From contig NC_079875.1 in NCBI RefSeq assembly GCF_029227915.1, positions 31,935,501-31,999,500 of the forward strand: 64,000 nt of DNA, read 5' to 3'. The position numbers and the translations under genes are program-made. Position 1 is the first letter of the stretch. Each line of letters begins with the position of its first letter. The notes under the pieces are model-generated. The model worked only from the letters and a program-made list of their open reading frames with translations. It was not told the DNA's origin and did not search any database. This DNA is from Hydractinia symbiolongicarpus (Eukaryota; Cnidaria; Hydrozoa; Anthoathecata; Hydractiniidae). Below are positions 54,898 through 64,000 of this stretch, in pieces.

Positions 54898-56306
54898 ATG
54901 GCAGCACAGAAAGCAGCAGCGTTTGTGGCTGCTCTATTATTTGTTGTATTATTGCTGCAAAAACGTTTTTACTTATGCTCAAATGAAAACTATTCGCTTT
55001 ATTTTAAAAGTGGTATGGATATTGTCGAGAGTAGTGGTATTTGTAACATTGAATCGTGCTTTTTTACAAGTCTTAACAAAACGCGAGTATATTTCTTTAG
55101 ACGAAGCAGATGGTTGTTTGTGTTGTTGCTTTTAAGCGGTGATGTTGAAAAGTGTCCTGGACCTAATGCCACAGATGAAATCCGTGAATTTACTAATGCA
55201 AAGGGTATGAATATGTTTCACTTGAACGTTAGAGGTCTATGGGCAAATTTTGCTGAGATTTCGAACATTCTTATAAACAACAGAAAAATCGACATTTTTT
55301 CTCTTACGGAAATACATATGGAGATGAACGGGAGGACATGTTTGCAATTAATGGATACACATTTATACACAAATCTCGTAAATTTGGAAAAGGAGGCGGA
55401 GTAGCATTTTATGTTGCTGATCATGTTATTTATAAAAGGCGACACGATCTAGAAATAAATGAAATTGAAGGTATTTGGTTAGAAATATGTCCAAAAAATG
55501 CGAAATCGTATTTACTTTCCGTAATTTATAGACCCCCGGATAATTCAAAGTATCTTAATAAAGATTTTTCATCTCTTTTATCTGATGTACTGTCATTAAC
55601 ATTAGACGGTATCAAAGAAGTTATAATCTTAGGGGACCTTAATGTCGATTTTCTGAAAAAGAACGATCATGTTGGGATTAAAACAGCTTTAACGTTACAC
55701 GGTTTTAAACAAGTCATTAAATCACCAACCCGAATAGCGGAAACGTCACAAACTCTTATCGACATTATCGCTACAACTAATTGCACAGTTATAGCGGATA
55801 CCAAAGTCATCCCCATTTCTTTTAGTGACCATGACCTTATATGTTGTATTAGAAAACAACATCACACCCGTTTCGTTAGCAAAACAATAAATTGTCGAAA
55901 CTATCGAAATTATGACAAAGATAAATTTTGTCAAACACTTTCATCACAGAATTTTCAAGATGTTTATAATTCAACGAACGTCAATAAAGCATGGTCTTTG
56001 TTAAAGGGAATTATATATCGCACCTACGATTCCATGGCTCCATTAATTCGTAAAAAAGTTCGCGGTAAGCCATGTGATTGGATGACTGTTGATCTCAAGA
56101 ACGAGATGAACTCACGCGACAATTTTTTACGAAAATCGCGTAAAACCAAATCAGAAGCAGATATCACCGCTCATAAATAAATAAGAAACAAGGTTAATAA
56201 TAAAGTTCGTAAAGCAAAGAATACGTATCAGCGACAGTTATTTAAGGAGAACACCGGAAATCCAGAATCCTTCTGGCGGTCGATAAAAAAAAGTATTTCC
56301 ACTTAG
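54898..56306 (+). pseudogene. LINE apurinic-type endonuclease region with 2A-like motif
   Basis: Starts MAAQKAAAFVAALLFVVLLL, a hydrophobic N-terminus. Near residue 80, LLLLSGDVEKCPGPN resembles the 2A ribosome-skipping motif (D-V-E-x-N-P-G-P) found in some CR1-like LINEs, but with Cys at the Asn position. Endonuclease blocks follow: MFHLNVRGLWANFAEI, IDIFSLTEIHM, then after a frameshift near 55330 GKGGGVAFYVADHVIYKRR, YLLSVIYRPPDNSKYL, EVIILGDLNVDFL, and SFSDHDLICCI. An in-frame TAA at 56178-56180 and another stop at about 56305 separate it from the RT; the linker between them (KVRKAKNTYQRQLFKEN) is still readable. It nicks target DNA in the family. Confidence 0.93.
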
Positions 56307-56319
56307 ATCGAACTCTCAA

Positions 56320-57927
56320 GTGAATACTACTATACAAATCGACGAGAAATTGGTAACCGATCAACATTCTATTGCTAATGCGTTTTGTAGATTTTTTTCT
56401 AATGTTGAAAATTCACTTAAAAGATCTGCTTTTGTGTTGACAAACTCCGTCTGGAAATATCATAAAGAAATACCGAGTAAATCTAACCCAAAATTTCGAC
56501 TTAAACCAATCACTGTTAATGAAACCATGAAACATCTACAATCATTAAAACGTAAAAAGTCTGTTGGGCTAGATGATCTACCATCGTGGTTACTCAAAGA
56601 CTGCATGGAGGTAATCGCTTCACCACTGACATATATTATTAACATGTCTTTTGAAACTTCAACTTTTCCAAGTGACTGGAAACGCACCAAAGTGTTACCA
56701 TTTTTCAAATCTGGAGCAAAGTCATCTGTTAATAACTATAGACCAATATCTGTTATTCCAGCTATATCCAAGGTGATTGAAAAAGTTGTGCATGAACAAT
56801 TGACTGCATATCTGGAAAGTAACAATTTAATAAACAACAACCAGTTCGGTTTCAGGCCTCGTCGCTCAACTGAACTGGCTGCAACAATCTTTATCGACAC
56901 TGTGAAATTGAAGGTTAACGATGGCAAAATGGTCGGTGCCGTATTTTTAGACCTCACAAAAGCATTCGACATGTTAAGTCATGGTAAACTACTGTCAAAA
57001 TTAAGCAGTTTTGGAATTGTTGGAGACGAACACGAGTGGTTCACAGACTATTTGTTTGGTAGAATTCAGCAAGTTCAATACAAAAATTCTTTGTCTGATG
57101 AACATCCAGTCAATAGTGGAGTACCACAAGGGTCAATTTTGGGCCCACTAATATTTATTATGTTTTTCAATGATCTTTGTACTGTAGTGAAACACTCTGA
57201 AGTAGTCAAATATGCAGACGATACTGTTTTATTTGTTGCTGGTAAGGACTTAGAGATCATAGAAACCCGTCTTTCATCCGACATGAATTGTGTACTTGCA
57301 TGGTGTTTGGAAAATAAATTAATTTTAAATCTCGGAGCAGGAAAAACTGAAGCAATGCTTTTTGGTTCGAGGGTAACATCCACGTATAAATATCTTGGTG
57401 TAGTTATCGAACCATCATTGAATTTGAGCAGCAACTTTGATTTAACGTATCAAAAAGCTTCCGGTAGATTACGTTTACTATATCGCATTCGACCGCTGAT
57501 TACAGATAAAGCTGCATTGGCAATTTTTCAAACAATGATTCAACCAGTATTAACATATTGCGGATTTGTTCACCTTAAGAATTCTCAGACACAACTACTC
57601 AAACTCCAATCTTTACATAGACGAGCAACTTCAATTATTGGAAATTAATTCTTGACACCACCTGATACTGTCAATATGATAGAAATGCGAGCTTGTAATT
57701 TCATTCGCCGTTGCTTGGACAACGATGTGTGTGAAAATTTTAAAAATTACTTCACAAAAACAAACCACACAAGAAACACACGTAACAACAGAAATAGCTT
57801 GAAATTACCTTATCTTCGTTTGGAATATGCTCGTGGATCTTTCTGTTACCCTGGAGCACATATTTACAATACACTCCCTTTGGACAATGAAAATGTGAAT
57901 CATACAATATTTTTAAGTCGCAACTGA
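56320..57927 (+). pseudogene. LINE reverse transcriptase and C-terminal region
   Basis: Open from 56320 to 57648, one TAA, then the same frame to 57927. RT blocks: PSNWKRTKV-type (FPSDWKRTKVLPFFKSG), NYRPISVIPAISKVIEKVV, NQFGFRPRRSTELAA, GAVFLDLTKAFDMLSH, SGVPQGSILGPLIFIMFFND and the catalytic VKYADDTVLFVAGKD with both aspartates. The segment after the stop has the usual C-terminal motif KLPYLRLEYARGSFCYPGA and IYNTLPL. The single stop at 57646-57648 and the stops before 56320 are the only clear lesions in this half. Confidence 0.95.
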
Positions 57928-58227
57928 GAGAATATTATCTGCGTATTTAGTCCTTTTTATGGCTTTTTGTTTGTTTTTTGTTTTTCGTCTTGATCAACTC
58001 ATTTTCTAGTGTGGTATTTTGATTTTTAGCCTTTTGTCTGTGTGTTTTTTGCAGTTTATATATTTCATACTCACCGTTTTTATTGTACATTTACATTTTC
58101 TTGTTTTATTGTTACTAATATTTTTTTTTATCCTATTTATTCCAAGGATCCATGTTGATAACAGACTTTATAATGTCTGAAATGGCCATCCTTGTAAAAC
58201 ATTCGTGAAATAAATAAATAAATAAAA

Positions 58228-58990
58228 TGAGTGTTGCATGGGACAAAAAGAAGGACAATACAGTATTTAACCTTAAACATTTATTGCATTGAACGAAGCC
58301 GACACCAACCAAAAGAAAGTTGCTCAGTTTCATCGCATCGATATATGACCCGTTAGGTTTAATTATCTCATTTGTTATGAAGTTGAAGGTTTTGTTTCAG
58401 AACATTTTTATAGCTGGTGTAAAGTTGGATGAGTTGATTGATGGTGATTGTTTGGATGAATGGAAGTCAGTCACTGACGACATCGAGAGTTGTAGTGAGA
58501 TTGTTTTTCCACGGTGGTACGGTGACCATGGTAATGCTGATCATGTAGAATTACACGCTTTTTGTGACGCCAGTCTAAAGGGGTTTGGGTGTTGTGTATA
58601 TATTCGTTTTGTTGATGCAGTAGGGAATGCACAAGTCTCGTTGGTTACATCACAATTACCTGTAGCACCGATATCGAAATGTACAAACCCCAGGTTAGAG
58701 CTTCAATCTGCTGTAACGTTGTCGAAACTAATCAATCAGGTCACAAAGACACTTTCGTCAGTATTTTATATCGATTCCGTTTATTTATGGAGCGACTCCA
58801 CAATCATGTTGTCATGGATAAGAAGTAACAAGCGTTTGACGTCATAGCTACTAAGCTTTTTAAAGACAAACAAATAAAGGAGTGTCTTATCTACGATGAA
58901 GAGCTTCTGAAATCAAATACGAACTATGGCAACAAAAGAGGTCTATTATTCCACTGTTTAATTAAATATTTTTATTACTGCACAAACACT
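58228..58990 (+). pseudogene. BEL/Pao retrotransposon fragment (RT end and RNase H)
   Basis: Immediately after the LINE tail comes VAWDKKKDNTVFNLKHLL, then (58320-58847) LLSFIASIYDPLGLI, KLKVLFQNIFIAGVKLDEL, VELHAFCDASLKGFGCCVYI, PISKCTNPRLELQSAVTLSK and YLWSDSTIMLSWIRSNKR, the pattern of Pao-type polyproteins (A17 peptidase family region). A frame change follows at about 58840, with IATKLFKDKQIKECLIYDEE further on. No LTR, protease or integrase is present in the window. Plus strand, truncated on both sides. Confidence 0.9.
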
Positions 58991-59636
58991 GACGTGTCAT
59001 TTGCAGTTTCAGTATTGTGAAATATATTTTTGAAAATACAAGTTAGAAGAAAAAGTTTTGTATATATCTTATGACCTATAATATTAAATAACTTTAAACG
59101 TTTACTATATACTTGGTTTGGAAATTTATTGTTTTACAGAAAGCCATATATTGCATTTGCTTCATAGAAAGGCTGTTTGTTGATAAGTGTAGCATTGTAG
59201 AAAGGAAACATAACGCCGAAAAATTTCAATCTAAAAAGTACTCGATTGATTGTGCTGTGAGTAAAACATTATTTCAGCTTAATATCTAAGTTTTTACTGT
59301 TTGTTGATTATGCTGAATCTTGGCGGAGTATACTTTTTGCAAATTCTCACTCTTTTTTTCTCTGACATATATGATAATTTCTGCTTGGTTGGAGTTGGAG
59401 TTCTTGACATTAACATTTTGCGTGGCATGTTTTTATCACCTTTGCTGATATTGAAAGATTGTGTGCTTCATATGGATTTTTTATCGCTTTACTAGTAGTT
59501 TTTTTTTCATGCCACGTAAGCATTTTTCAGTGGAAAGCTGTTCACTCATAAATATACTAAACAATCTCACTTATCTGGAATTAAAAAGGTGCTCGAATTT
59601 TATTTTTTAGAAGTATTTTCAAGTTTCTGTAATAAA
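58991..59636. other. Upstream region of the TRIM-ankyrin gene
   Basis: No coding gene recognised (the 65-codon frame at 59301-59495 is unconvincing). It holds the likely promoter and 5' UTR of the gene starting at 59637. A possible 5' UTR splice acceptor (TATTTTTTAG) is at about 59602-59611. Confidence 0.5.
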
Positions 59637-62600
59637 ATGGCTTTATCAAAAGTTGAGCTTGCTGCGTTGTTGGAATGCAAGATTTGTTTGGACATCTATC
59701 ATGAGCCTAAACAACTGAACTGCGGGCACACTTATTGTCAAGGTTGTCTAGATGGTATTTTAGTATTTATGGAAGATGGGAGTGCTGAACTGCCTTGTCC
59801 AGTGAGGTGTACCAAAAAGACAACAATTACTCACGAACAAACAACATCCTCGTTAATGAAAGTGTTCACATTAACTGGCATTTTGGAAAAAGTGTAAGTT
59901 AATCCTATGTACATAATACTGAAAACGCTCAATACTACTTAGTACTTCTCTCAGTAATTTTCAGAATGTTTAACTTAGACAAACGCGCATGGAAATAACA
60001 CAGACATAATTTTGTGAAAACGTTTTTAGTTTCAAACATTTCAGTTACCTATACACAAATGTGGTTTGTATGTGAACAAAAAAATACAATTACAAATCTA
60101 AAAGCTCTTCATAAAAGAATAATAAACATAGGGAAATTATATTTTAAAGCAGAAATTTTATACCAAATATTCAAAAAAGTGTTCAAAAAATAAGAAAAAA
60201 GTAACAAAAATAGCAGCTCATGGTCGTCATAAAAATTGTATAGCATATGTCAAGAAACTCACTATAATGGATAATAAGGATATATAATTTAGTTACATAG
60301 AATGTTTTTGTAAAAAAATTGATATTACTTTGTTCATAGCTCCCCTGGTGAAAAAGTTAATTCTTTATGTCAGCAAGACTGCAACCAGATGATCAACTAT
60401 TCCTGTACAACATGCAGTTTAAAGATCTGTGAGAAATGTCAAAACCTTCATTCTTGTTCCAAAAAATCATATATCAATGTCATTTTCAGTCAAAAATTGC
60501 AAGAACTCCAACCATTTTGTAAGCAACATGACTCGCTTGCAAAATTTGCCTGTATTGATTGTGAAAATTTGTTAACATGTGTTTATTGCAAACACCGACA
60601 ACATAAGAATCACAGAATTAAATCGATGGATGATTTTGGCCTGGAAGCCAAAAAGTGGTTTCAGTCGTTTATTACATCATTCAATGAAACAAAAGTGGTG
60701 TTGGAAAAGTTAACAAGAAAATACAGTGACGCTCTAACAAATTTGGAGAAAGAAAGGGAAGTATTTGTTCAAAAATTAAAAGATAGAAAGTTAAAGCGAC
60801 TAGACGAATTTCTAAAAATATTAAATAAAGAAGAAGAAGATCTATTGCGGATATTCGATGAGAAATCTGAAGAATTTAAAGCAAAATTGATTAATGATGG
60901 TTTTGTCGACAATAAGAAAGTACAAGAATTTACAGATTACGTTCAAGCTTTTAATTTAAAATCTTATTTTGAGTTAGTTACTGAAAAGTTGGAAATTGAA
61001 CGACAACTTCGCAGGCTATCCTCGTTTCCAAGAACTATCCCAACATTCAATTCACATCTTCATCAAATAAACAAAGCAGATATTTTGTCAAATCCATTGG
61101 GCGAAATAAATATTTCAATAGATGACGTCACCACTGTTGGTGTAGATCCCAATGAATGTTCTGTTTATAGAAACTTGATTGATGAAGTTGAAACCCAACC
61201 CAACTATTCCCAATTAACAACTGATCTAATGAACTTAGTTGAAAGTCTGAAAAGTGAGTTTTCATTTTATTGATTAAAGTTTTAACATAAATTGTGCGAA
61301 TTTTAAAAAATTGTTATTGTATTTTATAGAGTACGAGAAACCAATTGTAAATCCTTCTTCTGGAAAACAACAACAGAAGTAGGTATATTTTAAATCCTCG
61401 GAGAGCTATGTGTTACTTGTCATCTTCACTAGTCATCACCATAATTATCAGAATCAGACTTCGTTGTCATTGAACTATTTTAAATGATTGATATCATTAC
61501 AACTGCTTCAATATTTGTCACATACAATTAAAATATTTCTACAGCCTGTTTGTTAAATGTTTGTACAGATTGATTAAGATTAAAAAATAGTAGCAATGTA
61601 ATTGAACGGTGTTTTTATTTAGTGATGTAAAGGCAAAAAGTTTCCAGCATGTTAAGAAGAGTTACTCTTTCGAAGGTATGAAGTTCTTTATGTGGTGGAG
61701 ATAGGTTAATTTTTCTCAATCTCCAGTAATTTTGGTATTGCTACCTAAAACAGATTGTCTTTGTACTAACGTGAGCAAAAGTATTACTCCAATACTATCA
61801 ATTCAAAACACTCATCAAGTTTGAAAATTTTTTCTTGTAACTGTTCTGTTTTGAGCACTCGGCTTTGCAAAAAAAATCCTCCCTAAAAATTTAAATTATT
61901 TTAAGATAAACCAATATGCTAAGAGAGATTTTAGGCGAAAAAGCCTGGGGTTTGTTCTCTTGCGTTACGCAAAAATTTGACTTGTTTATTCGTATTTGTT
62001 TTTTCTTTCAATCCCATTTTTAACCACTTGTAGTTCACATATTTGTTCCATACAATTTAAATATTGACTTTGTAATAATGTAAGCACAAGTATTATTCCA
62101 ATACTATCAACTCCAAGTACTCATCAACTTTGAAAGTTTTTCTTGTTGCTGTGTACTGTGCATAGTACTGTTCATTTCTGTACGCTAGGCTTTGGAAAAA
62201 ATTTTCCCACCAAATTCAAATTATTTTAAGATAAACCAATATTTTAAGAGAAATTTTAGGCGACAAAGACTGGGGTTTGTTCTCTTGCGTTACGCAGAAA
62301 TTAGACTTAATTTATTCGTCCCTATATGTAGTTTTTGATGATTAACAGTACTGTCAATCCCATTTCTAATCACTTTACTGTAGTACTATTACTCCAATTT
62401 TCATCACTCGTAGCACAATAGATGTTCTTCTCCACTTCTTCTCACACTTCCCCCTAAATATTTATACTTGGTGAGCCAATCAAAGCCAGTCTGCCTACTT
62501 CCATTTTGATTCTTAACATCTCACCGTGTCACTGTAATGTCACTTGCCACTTTTAAAATTAAAAAAAACTGTTTGAGAATCCAAATAAAACTGCCGCCCT

Positions 62601-64000
62601 AGATAACACCTACTAATGATAATTTCTCACAGAACAATCCATTCATGCCCTCCCGTACAATTACTCCTTGCTAATTTCGACTAAATACATGCTATAAGCA
62701 GCGACTTCCACGGTTTTCTTACATAAATAATTTTATAAGAACATGAGACTTTTCTTTCTGGCAAATACAAATAACAAAAGAACAACTTTAGGTTCAAATC
62801 GTTGTTTCTAAAACTGAAGACAACCTCATTTTCGTCGTCAAGTAAAAACAATACAAAATGTAAATTCTCTTTGCTCTCAATAACTCTCACCCAGAATCTT
62901 TATTCTTCAATAATTAGGCGCTTTTAAAAGAGAGTAGCTTGAAAGAGCATGTGGAGATTCTTTTTATAAAAAAAGTTCGTTTTTTATATGATTTTTATTT
63001 TCTGTTTTCCTTTTTTAGTTTAAAATTTGTACCTCACACTAGATATGATAAACTCGCAGTTTAAAATTTGTAACTCGCACTATGATATGTCAAACTCGCA
63101 GTTAAAAATTTGTAACTCGCACGAGAAAATTTGTAAGCCGCAATAGATATTTTAAACTAGCAGTTTAAAATTTGTAACTCACACTAGATATGATAAACTT
63201 GTATAAAAACAAAATTTGCACACTGTTAGGTTGCACCAAATCAAAATCGAGGATAAAAACTAACAGCATTGTTCTTCTTTCAAAGGACTGTAAATAAAAG
63301 TAATGCGTGCAAAAAATGGAAACATTGAATGAACATGTCACCAAAGTCAATGGCGAACGCCCGCGGAAACTTTGTTTCCAGGGAATTTACATTAATAATA
63401 AAACAGAATATCAAATACGCACTTTAAATTTTTACACTTAGTCGTATATCAGTTTAAAAATGATGAGTTTAATTTTTATTATTAACGAAAAAATGACATA
63501 ACCCAAATAAACTTATTAACAATTATGTTCTTAAAGTTTTAATGTTTAGACAATTGACTATATAAATGTTCTTAAAACTTCAGAGGTTAGAGATAGAGAT
63601 TCCTATTGAAATTTTGCGCCGACTGCGAACTTCGGCCCTATTTCATTTAGCGCAAATTTATTTCGCCAGTCAGAAATGTGAGAAAGAAAGTATTCCATGA
63701 CAATATTTTTTAATTTAAAGTTTACACCCTTGTCATTTTTTTTCTTAATTATTACCACATAATTTGTGTTTAGAACTTGAAAAAATCATTAAAAATGGCG
63801 ATGTCAAGACATTTCAAACAATTCTTATTGATCATCCAAGTATCGTTAAAATGAGAAGTGTTTATGAAAGAACACTGTTGATGGAAGCAGCATATCACAA
63901 CAATCCATTAATAGTGAAATGTTTGATTGATGCTGGTAGCGATGTGAATGCTGTGGATAAACGTAAATGGAATGCATATCACTACAGTACATGTTATGGT
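59637..64000 (+). CDS. RING-B-box-coiled-coil-ankyrin protein (TRIM-like), partial at window end
   Basis: Exons agree in phase: 59637-59893, 60340-61253, 61330-61378, 61623-61675, 63774 to beyond 64000, all with GT-AG borders. Exon 1 encodes a C3HC4 RING (CKICLDIYHEPKQLNCGHTY, CQGC, LPCPVRC), the E3 ubiquitin-ligase module. Exon 2 gives two B-boxes (CQQDCNQMINYSCTTCSLKI; CKQHDSLAKFACIDCENLLT with CVYCKHRQHKNH) and a long coiled coil (KVVLEKLTRKYSDALTNLEK, EEEDLLRIFDEKSEEFKAK). Short exons 3 and 4 are linker. Exon 5 starts ankyrin repeats (ELEKIIKNGDVKTFQTILID; TLLMEAAYHNNPLIVKCLID with AGSDVNAVDKRKWNAYHY). No lesions were seen; zinc ligands are complete. It is likely a cytoplasmic ubiquitin ligase whose ankyrin part recognises substrates. 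Ankyrin repeats in place of NHL or SPRY are unusual for TRIM proteins. Confidence 0.92.
61754..62330. repeat. Diverged tandem duplication inside intron 4
   Basis: About 61754-61992 and 62065-62325 are direct copies of a ~250 bp unit, sharing AAATTATTTTAAGATAAACC, GGGGTTTGTTCTCTTGCGTT and ACGCA. Roughly 15 percent divergence with small indels. Probably an old repeat pair in the TRIM-ankyrin intron; no ORF. Confidence 0.8.
63015..63200. repeat. ~41 bp tandem repeat in intron 4
   Basis: About four units of GCAGTTTAAAATTTGTAACT followed by CGCACTAGATATGATAAACT, with one shortened unit. A non-coding minisatellite in the last intron seen. Confidence 0.85.

Larger units (their letters stand above)
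54886..58230 (+). mobile_element. Near full-length CR1/L2-like LINE
   Basis: One element with endonuclease and reverse transcriptase, ending in AAATAAATAAATAAATAAA at 58207-58228, the short-repeat tail typical of this group. The 5' edge is placed just before ATG 54898, where DIRS RNase H similarity ends. 57928-58206 is the 3' untranslated region. Five or so lesions make it inactive. Confidence 0.93.

Noticed and set aside
55218-57434. Several minus-strand ORFs over the LINE
   Set aside because: Antisense shadows of the endonuclease and reverse transcriptase frames.
59301-59495. 65-codon ORF upstream of the TRIM-ankyrin gene
   Set aside because: Hydrophobic AT-rich translation without domain, and no splice connection in phase to the RING exon.

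Overview
This is eukaryotic, AT-rich, intron-containing DNA made mostly of degraded transposable elements. The mix (Polinton/Maverick polymerase, DIRS-type tyrosine-recombinase retroelements, a KDZ transposase, a P element, a pogo-like MITE, a CR1/L2-like LINE, a BEL/Pao fragment) together with a TRIM-type gene with small introns fits an invertebrate metazoan. A cnidarian, possibly a hydrozoan, is my best guess, but no species-diagnostic sequence is visible. No bacterial operon, CRISPR array, rRNA or tRNA was seen.

Layout. 1-4960: a ~124 bp minisatellite array split by a 2.7 kb Polinton fragment whose PolB has lost the part between exonuclease and palm. 5.05-8.6 kb (minus): a decayed DIRS-like element (gag, RT-RNase H, recombinase). 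8.9-10.2 kb: a frameshifted unknown gene (plus) and a THAP-domain relic (minus). 10.2-18.2 kb: largely non-coding, with minisatellites, a possible 82-codon three-exon gene and a pogo-like MITE. 18.2-22.0 kb (plus): a multi-exon KDZ transposase relic followed by a cysteine-protease-like ORF. 22.4-35.1 kb: a nearly perfect 6.35 kb head-to-tail duplication carrying a tyrosine-recombinase-like relic, a decayed protein kinase and part of a P element; the complete P element (2,974 bp, 32 bp inverted repeats, 8 bp target duplication) lies at the right end. 36.6-45.3 kb: unresolved ORFs, two small novel ORFs, a helicase-like spliced gene interrupted by a perfect 64 bp-arm palindrome, and a SWIM zinc-finger gene, the last two on the minus strand. 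45.8-54.9 kb: three more DIRS-type fragments, an inverted minisatellite array and a MITE. 54.9-58.2 kb: a near full-length LINE between DIRS and BEL/Pao fragments. 59.6 kb to the end: a spliced RING-B-box-coiled-coil-ankyrin gene that runs off the window and is the only clearly intact gene.

Apart from the TRIM-ankyrin gene and a few small candidates, nearly every coding stretch carries frameshifts, stops or lost catalytic residues, so the region reads as a nested graveyard of mobile DNA. The tandem duplication is very young, because the two copies share the same inactivating lesions and I saw only two differences between them.
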